Part shown: positions 37,707 to 46,633 of the stretch, piece after piece
Position numbering within the stretch: position 1 is the first letter of the stretch
How the letters are laid out: every line of letters starts with the position of its first letter
Source: JASLZO01 sp965247995
GTDB taxonomy: Bacteria; Chloroflexota; Dehalococcoidia; UBA6926
DNA length: 64,000 nt
NCBI GenBank assembly: GCA_965247995.1
Contig: OZ252041.1
Span: forward strand, 1,894,695 to 1,958,694
Reading direction: 5' to 3'
Notes under the pieces: model-generated
The model's database searches: none
Told to the model about the DNA's origin: nothing
What the model saw: the letters and a program-made list of their open reading frames with translations, nothing else
Made by a program: the position numbers and the translations under genes

Positions 37707-38552
37707 TTAGCCCTTCTTTAGTTCGTAGCTCGCTTCCGTGGTTGCAGCGCGTTCTTCCTTGATTAGTTTGTCGAGATGTGTCCGGACGTTCCCGGCGGCG
37801 GCCCGGCGCAGGTCTCGCTTCAGGTTCTTTGGGTAGATGTCTTTGACCATTTCATCGACCTTGCCGATGCCTCTCTCCAGCGCCGATACCACTTGCACTT
37901 CTCGTTCGTTTCGGTGATTCGTGTACCACCGTACGAGTCCGCGCCCGCGCGGGGGAGGGACCACGGGTCCGTGCGCTGGGCAGATGGTATCCACTCGTAA
38001 GCGTGCGAGCTTGCCCAGAGAGCGCATGTACTCATATAGGTCCTGCACGCTGGACGAAGACGCCCCCAAGATGGTGTCTCCCGTGAACAAGACTCGCTCG
38101 CTTGCCAGGTGGTAGCACACGTGGTCTTCGGCGTGTCCGGGCGTGAAGAGTGACCGTATCCGTACCCCGCCGCCAGTCTCCAGCATCTCCCGCGATCTCA
38201 ATGGCACCACGGCATCGTCGTCGGCCAAGATCCGGCGGAGTTCTTTTGCAAGCTTCGGGTGGCAACGAACCGGCGCACCCGTTGCCTCTTGAATGCGATC
38301 AAGGCCTCCGATGTGATCCCTGTGTCCGTGGCTGATGGCGATCCCGGTGATCTTCGGCTTGCCCAGACCCTCCCAGTAATCCAGGATCTGGCGAGTCCAT
38401 GACCGGTCATGCTCACCGGTATCAATCAACACCATCTCTTCGGACGGGTCGCCGACGAAGTAGACGTTGGTCCCACCCGGGTGCATGTAGTGCTCGTCCG
38501 CGATATGGGCCTGGTAGACGTGCGGGGTGACTTGTGTCAATTCGCCCTCCAT
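37707..38552 (-). CDS. Metallo-beta-lactamase-fold hydrolase (LACTB2-like)
   Basis: The protein has 281 residues. Zinc motifs are SHGHRDHIGG (about 75-84), TPGHAEDH, the Asp in FTGDTILG and the late His in CPAHGPVVPP. A C-terminal winged-helix-like tail (IGKVDEMVKDIYPKNLKRDLRRAA) is typical of the LACTB2/beta-lactamase-like 2 group, some of which are RNases. Substrate here is unknown. The gene shares a transcript with the HIT gene. Confidence 0.85.
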   Translation of the reverse strand: MEGELTQVTPHVYQAHIADEHYMHPGGTNVYFVGDPSEEMVLIDTGEHDRSWTRQILDYWEGLGKPKITGIAISHGHRDHIGGLDRIQEATGAPVRCHPKLAKELRRILADDDAVVPLRSREMLETGGGVRIRSLFTPGHAEDHVCYHLASERVLFTGDTILGASSSSVQDLYEYMRSLGKLARLRVDTICPAHGPVVPPPRGRGLVRWYTNHRNEREVQVVSALERGIGKVDEMVKDIYPKNLKRDLRRAAAGNVRTHLDKLIKEERAATTEASYELKKG

Positions 38553-38627
38553 GCAAGCGGTTCCGGGGTCGCGTGCTGCACTCTAGACCCGCCCTATCTT
38601 GCGGTCAACGATCCGCCTGGAGGGTGT

Positions 38628-39290
38628 TTAGGACAACTTCAATTGTTCAAGCGCCTCATCACGGCCCGACAAGACCAGCACGTCTCCGCGCAGCACCTTC
38701 TCAAACCGATCGGGCGAGGTGACGACTTGGTTGTTTCCGCGGCGGATCAACAACACGCTCACACCCTCCGATTGGCGGCGGGCGTTGAGGCCCAGATCTT
38801 CCAATGTCTTCCCGGCAAACGAATCCGGGGCTGCCACTTTACTAATGCCGTAATCGCGGGCCACTTCCAGGTAATCGACGACCGTTGGATACGTAAGGCT
38901 GTGCGCGAGCCTGGTCCCCGTCTCAGATTCGGGAGAAACGATCTTGTCGACTCCAAGCCGGTGCAATGTGGCGGCGTGGAGATCGTCATGGGCCCGGGCC
39001 ACGACGTATGGCACTCCCAGATTCTTTAGCAGGACGGTCGTCATGATGCTCGTGGGCACGTCCGCGCCGATCGTGACCAGTGCGACGTCAAAACTACTCA
39101 GACCAAGGTCGCGCAGGGTGGCTTCGTCGGTGCAGTTCGCCTGAACAGCTTCGGTCACGAATGGGGATACGTCTTGGATGGCCCGCTCGTCCCTATCGAT
39201 CGCGAGTACCTGATGGTCTAGTTGGTAGAGGCTGCGTGCGACGGTCGTTCCGAATCGGCCGAGACCAATTACGACCACTTGGTTGTGCAC
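38628..39290 (-). CDS. ktrA: TrkA/KtrA potassium uptake regulatory subunit
   Basis: The protein has 220 residues. RCK N-domain with VVIGLGRFGTTVARSL (5-20), LAIDRDE, DVALVTIGADVPTS, then a TrkA-C domain (about 145-220). The pattern GLGRFG and the size match KtrA. The start is GTG 39290, with GGAGG eight bases upstream. It follows the TrkH/KtrB gene by 58 bases on the same strand, so pore and gate are one operon. Potassium uptake by this type uses the sodium or proton gradient and supports osmoadaptation. Confidence 0.93.
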   Translation of the reverse strand: MHNQVVVIGLGRFGTTVARSLYQLDHQVLAIDRDERAIQDVSPFVTEAVQANCTDEATLRDLGLSSFDVALVTIGADVPTSIMTTVLLKNLGVPYVVARAHDDLHAATLHRLGVDKIVSPESETGTRLAHSLTYPTVVDYLEVARDYGISKVAAPDSFAGKTLEDLGLNARRQSEGVSVLLIRRGNNQVVTSPDRFEKVLRGDVLVLSGRDEALEQLKLS

Positions 39291-39348
39291 TCCATTGACC
39301 TCCGTATGATTCCACGCGTCCCGTTAGCGTACCTAAATTGGCACGGAC

Positions 39349-40770
39349 CTAACCGATCCGCACCTCTTCCCGGGCGAAGCGATAGGAGCTGTGCCGTTCG
39401 CGCTGCACCAGTTCAAGGGCGATGATGAACGGAGCCAAACGCCCGACGAACATCGAGAGGACAAGGACCAACTGACTCGCGGTTGAGAGCTCCGAGGTGA
39501 TCCCGGTTGATAAACCGACCAACGCGAACGCCGAGACTACCTCGAACAGCAGCCATAGGAAGTCCGCGTCCTCGAATAGGCTCAACGACAGTGCTACTCC
39601 GTTGATCCACGCGAACGAGAACATGGTGATTGTCACAGCGCGGCGGACGTGCGAGTCTGCGATCTCTCGCCTGAACGCTTCCGTCTGTGGTCGACCGCGG
39701 ACACTCGACCATGCCGTGAAGAGCAGCACGGTGAACACATTGACCTTGATGCCACCCGTCATGGACCCGGATGCGCCGCCGATAAACATCAACGCGATCA
39801 TCAAGAACAGTGTGTATTGGGCCAAGTTTGCCATTGCGAACGAACTGAACCCCGATGTCCTGCCGCCGAACGAGAGTGCGACGGCGTCGACGACGCGGTT
39901 CCAAATGGGGGTCCCGCCCAGCGTGTCAGGATTGTTCCATTCCGACATGGAGATTCCGGCGAATCCGACGGCGACGATCATCGCCGTACCTGCCAACACC
40001 AGCTTGGCATCCAGGATCATTTCCCGTTTCCGCCTGATGAATGCCAACGCTCCGATCACACCGAACCCGAGGGCTCCGACTAACGAGAGCGCTGTGATTG
40101 GGAGGATGACCCACGGGTCATCTCGGTACTCGAACAGGCTGGCAGCGCCTCCGGTGACGTCGAACCCCGCGTTGTGAAACCCCGACGCTGCATGGAATAA
40201 GGCATGCCAAGCGGCCGACCCCGCGCTGTCGAGGACGATCAGAAACCGCCCGAGCAAGAATACGAAACCAACCGCTTGGATCAGCAGCGACAAGAGGAGG
40301 ATCGTGCGCGCTTCGATGTCGAGCCGGCCAAGCACGCCACCGCCGAAGGTGATGCGCAACACCTGTCGTTGACCGAGGCTCAACCGCCGTCGAGCGACGA
40401 GCACAATGAACGCGACGCCCGTCATGTATCCGAGGCCGCCGACCTGGATCAACCCGAAGATCACGGCCTCGCCGAACCCGGACCAGTAGGTCCCGGTATC
40501 GACGAGGATCAAACCGGTCACGAAGGTGGCCGAGGTCGCCGTGAACACTGCTGTCAACAGCGGGGCTCCGTCGGGTCCGGCGGATGCGATTGGCAACATC
40601 AACAGACCGCTGCCGACGACGATGATGAGGCCGAACGCGATCGCCAATGACCATGATGGCGGGCGGAACCGGCCCCTCGTCCGGTCTGCGCCGACCTCGA
40701 AGCGCTCCGTGGTTACTCGAGGGGGTCGCCGGAACACGCGTTCCCGCGGCCGCTGACCGGAAGTCGCCAT
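39349..40770 (-). CDS. ktrB: TrkH/KtrB potassium transporter pore subunit
   Basis: The protein has 473 residues and about ten hydrophobic segments. Four pore loops are visible: SATFVTGLILVDTGTYWS, ASGFHNAGFDVTGG, GGRTSGFSSFAMANL and SAFALVGLSTGITSEL, giving the four-fold selectivity filter glycines. MTGGIKVNVFTVL is the loop after the fourth domain region. The first 35 residues are basic and cytoplasmic. With the TrkA 58 bases downstream this forms a complete Ktr-like K+ uptake system. Confidence 0.93.
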   Translation of the reverse strand: MATSGQRPRERVFRRPPRVTTERFEVGADRTRGRFRPPSWSLAIAFGLIIVVGSGLLMLPIASAGPDGAPLLTAVFTATSATFVTGLILVDTGTYWSGFGEAVIFGLIQVGGLGYMTGVAFIVLVARRRLSLGQRQVLRITFGGGVLGRLDIEARTILLLSLLIQAVGFVFLLGRFLIVLDSAGSAAWHALFHAASGFHNAGFDVTGGAASLFEYRDDPWVILPITALSLVGALGFGVIGALAFIRRKREMILDAKLVLAGTAMIVAVGFAGISMSEWNNPDTLGGTPIWNRVVDAVALSFGGRTSGFSSFAMANLAQYTLFLMIALMFIGGASGSMTGGIKVNVFTVLLFTAWSSVRGRPQTEAFRREIADSHVRRAVTITMFSFAWINGVALSLSLFEDADFLWLLFEVVSAFALVGLSTGITSELSTASQLVLVLSMFVGRLAPFIIALELVQRERHSSYRFAREEVRIG

Positions 40771-40805
40771 CAGTTACTGCGTCCGTCTCCCTGTATGCGC
40801 GCGTC

Positions 40806-40835
40806 AAAAAACGGCGGGGCGTACGCCCCGCCGTT
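40806..40835 (-). terminator. Strong intrinsic terminator after the selenoprotein gene
   Basis: A perfect 24-base palindrome (40811-40834, halves ACGGCGGGGCGT and ACGCCCCGCCGT) is followed on the minus strand by a run of six T. It lies 23 bases after the oxidoreductase stop and insulates the ktrB operon downstream. Confidence 0.92.
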
Positions 40836-40857
40836 CACAAATCTGACGAGCACGAAT

Positions 40858-41505
40858 TCAGCGCGCTGAAGAAGAATCGCCTTCTGCATCTCCGTCTGGC
40901 TCTTTGGGCATCAGGGCACGCTCGGCGACCTGTTTAAAGAGCTCGTAGGGTTGCGCTCCGGTGAAGAAGAACCGCCCAAAAACGTAAGCGGGGATACCCG
41001 TCACGCCCACGCTTAGCGCCTCCTCATACTGTTGTTGGACGGTCTCTTTTTGTGTTCTTTGCTCAAGGTTGCTGGCAAGGTCCGGCCAGTCCAACCCCAC
41101 GCTTTCGGCGATTGGCCGGAGGTTCTCCGGCTTTCCGAGATCAACGGATTCCCGCCAGTAGGCGTCGTAAGCGGCCATGTGGAACGCCTCGCCGACGCCG
41201 TGCTGTTTCGCATACTCGGTTGCCTCGAGCGCGAGGCGAGTCGACGGGACAATGGACGGGCGGTTCATTGTCAAGCCCGCTTCCTCCGCCGCACGTTGAA
41301 CGGGGCTGTCTGGCCGGTTGTACCGCTCCGGTCGCGGAACGCCTTCAGGCGGAATGTCTGGTCGTAAGAAGAACGCTCGGTAATCTATTTGAACGTCGAA
41401 ATCTCGCTTCAGCTGTTCGACCCGGTCCTGGCCGATGTAACACCATGGTCAAATGTAGTCATACCAAACGATGACGGGAAGTGCTGGTTTCTCTATCTGA
41501 GTCAC
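40858..41505 (-). CDS. DsbA/FrnE-family oxidoreductase, probable selenoprotein (UxxC)
   Basis: Read from GTG 41505 (AGGAGGAAGG just before it), the frame gives 215 residues with a single in-frame TGA at codon 19 (41451-41449). The context is VWYDYI-U-PWCYIGQD. FrnE-type proteins have DF(I/V)CPWCYIG here, so TGA replaces the first, nucleophilic Cys of CPWC; Cys22 is kept. The rest is a normal DsbA-like thioredoxin fold with inserted helices and the cis-Pro loop VTGIPAYVFGRFFFTGAQP near 180. A SECIS-like hairpin follows the TGA. A naive call would start at ATG 41274 and lose the active site. The alternative is a nonsense mutation (TGC to TGA). Role: thiol-disulfide redox in the cytoplasm, as there is no signal peptide. 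Confidence 0.85.
41417..41435 (-). promoter_or_regulatory. SECIS-like hairpin downstream of the in-frame TGA
   Basis: On the minus strand TCGGCC pairs with GGTCGA (six pairs including one G-T) around a seven-base loop AGGACCG (41429-41423). A guanine is second in the loop, and the loop starts 19 bases after the TGA. Both fit the bacterial SECIS rules (loop G in the first two positions, 16-37 bases from UGA). Confidence 0.55.
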
Positions 41506-41549
41506 CCTTCCTCCTACTGTGTACAGGGAACCTCGTCTGCGTAGCGCCT

Positions 41550-41555
41550 ACTATA
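41550..41555 (-). promoter_or_regulatory. -10 box of the selenoprotein gene, overlapping a divergent promoter
   Basis: On the minus strand TATAGT lies 45 bases before the GTG start. On the plus strand the same spot contains TACTAT, which could be the -10 for the peptidase gene at 41581. The two transcripts probably compete. Confidence 0.45.
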
Positions 41556-41580
41556 CAACCGTATCTGACTTCGACCGGAG

Positions 41581-42297
41581 ATGATCCTGCGCGGAGATCA
41601 CGGACCGTTGGTGCTCGTCGGTGGCGATGAGTTCACTGCCGAATGTCGGTCAATGGACCGCGCGCTCTTGGACCTCCGGCCGGAGGGCCGGCCCAACGTC
41701 GCGATCCTGCCGACGGCGGCAGCGATGCAGCGTCCGGAGCTTGCAGCCGGGAACGGTGTTGCGCATTTTGAGTCGCTAGGCGCTCCGGCCGAACCCGTTA
41801 ACGCGGTCGACGATCACACAGCAAATGAGTTGGCGGTGCTGAACCGTTTGGAAGATGTTGGCCTCATCTACATGACTGGAGGAAGCCCGACTCACCTCCT
41901 CCGGGTGTTGCGTGAGACCCTGCTATGGAACGCCATCCAATCAGCATGGTCGTCGGGAGCTGTAGTGGCTGGGTCGAGCGCGGGTGCGATGGTGCTGGGG
42001 GAGTGGATGCTCGAACCTGGCAATCAGGGGGCGTGGGTCCATGCCCTTGCGGCCGTTCCGAACGTGGCAGTGTTGCCCCATTTCGAGCGATGGACTCCGG
42101 AGAGGAGGCAATACGCCATGGGTACGAAGCCCACAGCGGCCGTCTTGGTCGGTATTCCCGGGGCGGGAGGAATCGTGGCTTTCGCCGGAGATCGCGGAGC
42201 CTGTGTGATCGGTGAACGCGCAGTGACGGTCGTGACGGCTCAGGGGGACGAAGCGGTGCTGCATGCCGGAGATCCCTTTCCCGTCACTCTTTCCTGA
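41581..42297 (+). CDS. Peptidase S51-like (cyanophycinase/dipeptidase E-type) protein
   Basis: The protein has 238 residues. The nucleophile motif GSSAGAMVLGEW puts Ser133 in the GxSAG elbow, and VGGDEFTAECR, ILPTAAAMQRP and YMTGGSPTHLLRVL match the family. Family members cleave cyanophycin or N-terminal aspartyl dipeptides. No cyanophycin synthetase is nearby, so the substrate is uncertain. It is divergent from the selenoprotein gene. Confidence 0.83.
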   Translation: MILRGDHGPLVLVGGDEFTAECRSMDRALLDLRPEGRPNVAILPTAAAMQRPELAAGNGVAHFESLGAPAEPVNAVDDHTANELAVLNRLEDVGLIYMTGGSPTHLLRVLRETLLWNAIQSAWSSGAVVAGSSAGAMVLGEWMLEPGNQGAWVHALAAVPNVAVLPHFERWTPERRQYAMGTKPTAAVLVGIPGAGGIVAFAGDRGACVIGERAVTVVTAQGDEAVLHAGDPFPVTLS

Positions 42298-42316
42298 GCG
42301 ACAAGAGGGCGATCCG

Positions 42317-42346
42317 TTGACGCTCCGAATAGGCGATTCGTATACT
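42317..42346 (+). promoter_or_regulatory. Promoter of the suf genes
   Basis: TTGACG (42317-42322), 18 bases, TATACT (42341-42346), then a GGGC discriminator. About 70 bases of leader follow to the sufB ATG. The leader holds an inverted repeat, TTTCTC (42356-42361) and GAGAAA (42372-42377), placed where a repressor of iron-sulfur genes could bind. Confidence 0.7.
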
Positions 42347-42424
42347 GGGCACAGATTTCTCTACTGTTCATGAGAAAAACCTCGGCGCGCGTTGATGCGG
42401 GCCACGGATTGGACTGGAGACCAG

Positions 42425-43897
42425 ATGACGACGACGGACCAGGTTGAGAGCAACAAGGAACTCAAGGAAGTCGCTCGCCAGGAGTACAAGTACGGATTCG
42501 TAACGGACATTGAACACGAAACGGCGCCTCGCGGCCTAACGGAGGACACCGTCCGCTGGATCTCCGCCCGAAAGAACGAGCCGGAGTTCATGTTGGAGTG
42601 GAGGCTCAAGGCCTTCCGTCATTGGGAATCCCTGGCCGAGAAGCAGCAGCTCCCTGACTGGGCGAATATCCATCATGCGCCGATCGATTTCCAAAACATC
42701 ATCTACTACTCCGCGCCCAAATCGAAGAATCAGCTAGAGAGCATGGACGAGGTTGATCCCGAGCTCTTGCGCACGTTCGAGAAGCTGGGAATCCCGCTGG
42801 AAGAGCAGAAGCGGTTGTCTGGTGTCGCTGTTGACGCTGTGTTCGACAGTGTCTCGGTCGCGACCACGTTCAAGGAGGAGTTGGCGAAGCACGGCGTGAT
42901 CTTCTGTTCGTTCTCCGAGGCGGTCCAGAACCACCCGGACCTGGTCCAGAAATACCTGGGCTCAGTCGTTCCCTACTCAGACAACTTCTACGCCGCGTTG
43001 AACGCCGCGGTGTTCTCTGATGGGTCGTTCTGTTACGTGCCCCCTGGCGTCCGGTGCCCGATGGAGTTGACCACCTATTTCCGTATCAACACTGAAGGGA
43101 CGGGCCAGTTCGAGCGGACATTGATCGTAGCCGACAAAGGTTCGTACGTGAGCTACCTAGAAGGCTGCAGCGCGCCGATGCGGGACGAGAACCAACTGCA
43201 TGCTGCGGTTGTGGAGCTTGTCGCGCTTGACGACGCCGAGATCAAGTATTCGACGATCCAAAACTGGTACCCGGGCGACGAGAACGGCGTCGGCGGAATC
43301 TACAACTTCGTCACGAAGCGCGGAAAGTGCGCGGGCGTCAACTCCAAGATCTCTTGGACCCAGGTTGAGACGGGTTCGGCCATTACGTGGAAATACCCGG
43401 GAGTGATTCTGCAAGGCGACAACTCAATCGGTGAGTTCTACTCGGTGGCGCTGGCGAAGGGTTACCAGCAGGCAGACACGGGAACCAAGATGATCCACCT
43501 TGGTAAGAACACCCGCAGCACGATCATCGCGAAGGGCATCTCGGCGGGTCATGGGCAGAATACCTATCGCGGTCTCGTGCAAGTCATGCCGAAGGCGGAG
43601 AACGCGTGGAACTTCACGCAATGCGACTCGCTGCTGATCGGAGACCAATGCGGCGCCCACACGACCCCCTACGTGGAGGTCAAGAACAAGTCGGCCCACT
43701 TAGAGCACGAGGCCTTCACATCGAAGGTCAGCGAGGACCAGCTCTTCTACTGCGAGTCCCGGGGCATCTCGATGGAACAAGCACACCAAATGATCATCAA
43801 CGGGTTCTGTGAAAAGGTCTTCAAACAACTCCCGTTCGAATTCGCCATCGAAGCGACCAGACTCTTGGAGTTGAACCTGGAAGGGGCGGTCGGGTAG
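42425..43897 (+). CDS. sufB: Fe-S cluster assembly scaffold SufB
   Basis: SufB is 490 residues from ATG 42425 (GGAGA upstream). It is the scaffold of the SUF machine, on which clusters are built with SufC and SufD. Motifs are [78 protein letters not shown], and the conserved Cys region [17 protein letters not shown], with [22 protein letters not shown]. sufC, normally first or second in the operon, is not in this window. Confidence 0.97.
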   Translation: MTTTDQVESNKELKEVARQEYKYGFVTDIEHETAPRGLTEDTVRWISARKNEPEFMLEWRLKAFRHWESLAEKQQLPDWANIHHAPIDFQNIIYYSAPKSKNQLESMDEVDPELLRTFEKLGIPLEEQKRLSGVAVDAVFDSVSVATTFKEELAKHGVIFCSFSEAVQNHPDLVQKYLGSVVPYSDNFYAALNAAVFSDGSFCYVPPGVRCPMELTTYFRINTEGTGQFERTLIVADKGSYVSYLEGCSAPMRDENQLHAAVVELVALDDAEIKYSTIQNWYPGDENGVGGIYNFVTKRGKCAGVNSKISWTQVETGSAITWKYPGVILQGDNSIGEFYSVALAKGYQQADTGTKMIHLGKNTRSTIIAKGISAGHGQNTYRGLVQVMPKAENAWNFTQCDSLLIGDQCGAHTTPYVEVKNKSAHLEHEAFTSKVSEDQLFYCESRGISMEQAHQMIINGFCEKVFKQLPFEFAIEATRLLELNLEGAVG

Positions 43898-43960
43898 CGG
43901 TCCGCTGCCACGACCCGAACCACGGCACTTCTTCGCACGGCGATTCCGTCAGCAAGCGGC

Positions 43961-45298
43961 ATGGTGCAGACCAAAACCGATCAAACTGAGCGGTACGTCG
44001 ACGCTCAACGCGGCTTGCAGGCCGGTGCGTTCGCTCTGGACCCGGAGTGGATTCGATCGCTCCGCACGTCGGCCCTTGCTCGCTTCCAGGAACTCGGTTT
44101 CCCGACCGCACGACGCGGGAACGAGGAGTGGAAGTACACGGACGTTCGGCCGATCACGAGGATCCCGTTCAAACCAGTCATTGGGACCGAAGCCGGGAGC
44201 GCCTTCACCGCCGAGCGACTTCAGTCGTTGGTCCCGAGTGATCCGGAGTGGCACCGGATCGTCGTTGTTGACGGTCGGTTTCGAGAAGACCTCTCGTCGA
44301 TTGATCAACTGCCTACTGGCGCTCGAGTGATGAATCTCGCGCAGGCCATTGAGGACGAGGAACCGGGCGTGTCGGAGAACCTGGGTCGACTCGCCGAATT
44401 CGAAACGGATGGATTCTCGGCCTTGAACACCGCGTTCGTCCGGGAGGGCGTCTATGTCCATCTGAGCAATCAGGCGGATATCGAACAGCCGATTCACATC
44501 ATGTATGTGTTGACTGCAGCCGCTCGCGAGGCCGCTGTGCATCCTCGGGTGTTGATCATCGCTGGGAGCGATGTGCGTGCGGCGATCGTGGAGACGTACG
44601 CCGCCGAACACGAGGTCCAATCCTTGTCCAATGGGGTCACGGAGATCGTCGTAGGACCTGGAGCGTCGATTGATCGCTATACGATGCAGTTGCAGAGTGA
44701 GCAGACCTACGGGATCGCGACCGCTCACGCGGAAGTCCATGAGAACGCCCGGTTCAACTCGGTCTATACGGACATTGGCGGCGCGCTGGTCCGGAACAAC
44801 TTGAGTGTCGACATGGTGGGCGAAGGAGGGTACTGCACGCTCAACGGGTCGTACCTTGTGACGCGTAACCAACACATCGACAACCAGGTGATCATTGATC
44901 ACAAGGTTGGGCACACGCGCGCGCGCGAACTGTACAAAGGCGTCCTCGATGGCAGGTCGCGATCCGTATTCCACGGCAGCATCATCGTTCGGGAAGGGGC
45001 GGCCAAGGTGGACGCACTCCAGGAGGACAAGAATCTCCTCCTGTCGGACGAGGCTGAAGCGGATACGAAGCCGGCGTTCTGGATCTATTGCGACGATGTT
45101 CGCTGTGGCCATGGCGCGGCATGCGGCGCAGTCGACCCAGATGCGATCTTCTACCTTCGGAGCCGCGGACTCGACGAGGCGGCGGCTCGACAACTATTGG
45201 TACGTGGATTCGTTGCTGAGATTGTCGACAAGATTACCCATCAGGGCGTCCGACGCCATGTCGACGAGCTCGTGAACCAGAAACTCAGCAACCTTTAA
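43961..45298 (+). CDS. sufD: Fe-S cluster assembly protein SufD
   Basis: SufD (445 residues) partners SufB in the SufBC2D complex. Motifs are RGNEEWKYTDVRP near 50, a beta-helix core, and the C-terminal CGHGAACGAVDPDAIFYLRSRGLDEAAARQLLVRGF with the functional His region. It starts 63 bases after sufB. Confidence 0.95.
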   Translation: MVQTKTDQTERYVDAQRGLQAGAFALDPEWIRSLRTSALARFQELGFPTARRGNEEWKYTDVRPITRIPFKPVIGTEAGSAFTAERLQSLVPSDPEWHRIVVVDGRFREDLSSIDQLPTGARVMNLAQAIEDEEPGVSENLGRLAEFETDGFSALNTAFVREGVYVHLSNQADIEQPIHIMYVLTAAAREAAVHPRVLIIAGSDVRAAIVETYAAEHEVQSLSNGVTEIVVGPGASIDRYTMQLQSEQTYGIATAHAEVHENARFNSVYTDIGGALVRNNLSVDMVGEGGYCTLNGSYLVTRNQHIDNQVIIDHKVGHTRARELYKGVLDGRSRSVFHGSIIVREGAAKVDALQEDKNLLLSDEAEADTKPAFWIYCDDVRCGHGAACGAVDPDAIFYLRSRGLDEAAARQLLVRGFVAEIVDKITHQGVRRHVDELVNQKLSNL

Positions 45299-45304
45299 TC
45301 CGGC

Positions 45305-46633
45305 GTGACCGCGGGCCCAAGGCACGCAATGGGACCCATCGGCGGGCCGCCGCCCTCTGGCGTTGGGAGCACCCATCCCGCTGACGTACTCGCCCGAGCC
45401 GTGCATGACCTAACCGAAGCGTTCCGCGAACCCGAGTGGTTAGCCAAATCCCGATTCGTCGGGCTCGATGCCTACCTGAACACGGCGCCGGCTGACAATC
45501 AACGACTGGTGGCGGCCCAGATCGCGCGACACCCAGACCGGTATCGACCCTCGACTACGGGGAACGGACCCTCGGTGGCACGTGATGGGCCCGAGACCGA
45601 TTCCGCGGTCGCGAGCGATATTCAGCGCGACACATTGGCGGCCCGAGGCGTCGTCCTTCTCGAGCTGCGCGAGGCGGTCGAAGAAAACGAGCTACTGGTG
45701 CGCGAACACCTTGGCTCGCTGATTGAACCTGGTTCCAATTGGACCGAGGCATTGACGGCGGCGCTTTGGACGCGGGGGCATTTCGTCTATATCCCAGAGT
45801 CGGTCCGAGTGGACTGGCCAATCCAGCCGTACGACCGGACCAACGCCTCCCGGATTGACCCATTCGACCGGACGCTCATCGTTGCAGCCGCCCGCAGTTC
45901 GTTCAGCTTCATAGAGGGATGCTCTGCGCCGGTTTATACCGCGGATTCGTTCCGGTCACCGATGACGGAGATCGTGGTGGAGGACGGGGCGGCAGTCTCG
46001 TATGCCACGATCAGGAACTACACCGAGAATGTCATTAGTGCGGAAACCCGCCGCGCGCGCGTGGGGTTGTCAGGCACCGTAACGTGGACCGACGCGAACC
46101 TGGGAGCATCGAGGTCGATTGGGGTCCCATTCGCTGAGCTGGCCCGTATAGGTGCGCGCGTGGAGATTTTCCACTTCGGTATGGGTAGCCGTGTCCCCGG
46201 TGTTGAGGACGTCGGCGCAGAGGTCCATATGGACGCACCTGACACGTCGGTCCGGCTGGTTTCGCGAACCATCGAATGGGCGTCTCAGGGACCGGCGCGC
46301 GCGCGTATCTCCGCCTTCGCAGCGGGACCGGAAGGTCCGCGCTACGTGGAATGCGAGGCGGAAACGATGAACGTTCTGCGGGACCAGGGACCAGCGACGG
46401 TCAAGCCGACCGGGCTCGACGTCGTTATCGAAGGGAGTGCCTCTGCTTTTGTCCGCACCAGCGAGTCGGCGCGCTCCTCGAGGGTCGTTCCGTCATCCGT
46501 CGTGGACGATGCGGTGCGCGAGTTCGCTGCGCCAGTTTCCCGGTTGCTGCCGCCCGAATACGCTATCGAGGTGGACCGGCTGGTCGAGCTGCGGTTGAGT
46601 GGTCTGGGCGAACTCGGCAGCCGAAGCACCTAG
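45305..46633 (+). CDS. Divergent SufB/SufD-family paralogue
   Basis: The protein has 442 residues from GTG 45305 (or ATG 45329), six bases after sufD. It aligns to SufB in order: VVLLELREAVEENELLVREHLGSL, ALTAALWTRGHFVYIPESVRVDWPI, FSFIEGCSAPVYT, VSYATIRNYTEN. The region that should carry the SufB Cys/His pair ([13 protein letters not shown]) reads YVECEAETMNVLRDQGPA and lacks the second Cys and His, and the N-terminus has a Gly/Pro-rich start. It looks like a third, catalytically altered subunit cotranscribed with SufBD. Its stop overlaps the convergent msrA by four bases. Confidence 0.85.
   Translation: MTAGPRHAMGPIGGPPPSGVGSTHPADVLARAVHDLTEAFREPEWLAKSRFVGLDAYLNTAPADNQRLVAAQIARHPDRYRPSTTGNGPSVARDGPETDSAVASDIQRDTLAARGVVLLELREAVEENELLVREHLGSLIEPGSNWTEALTAALWTRGHFVYIPESVRVDWPIQPYDRTNASRIDPFDRTLIVAAARSSFSFIEGCSAPVYTADSFRSPMTEIVVEDGAAVSYATIRNYTENVISAETRRARVGLSGTVTWTDANLGASRSIGVPFAELARIGARVEIFHFGMGSRVPGVEDVGAEVHMDAPDTSVRLVSRTIEWASQGPARARISAFAAGPEGPRYVECEAETMNVLRDQGPATVKPTGLDVVIEGSASAFVRTSESARSSRVVPSSVVDDAVREFAAPVSRLLPPEYAIEVDRLVELRLSGLGELGSRST

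Noticed and set aside
40858..41274. A stand-alone 138-residue protein starting at ATG 41274
   Set aside because: It lacks the SD, starts inside the DsbA fold and would have no CPWC motif. The upstream frame with a good SD continues across one TGA.
41436..41449. An alternative hairpin close to the TGA (CCATGGT with GCCAGG)
   Set aside because: Its loop starts only seven bases after the TGA, too near for a bacterial SECIS. The more distal hairpin fits better.
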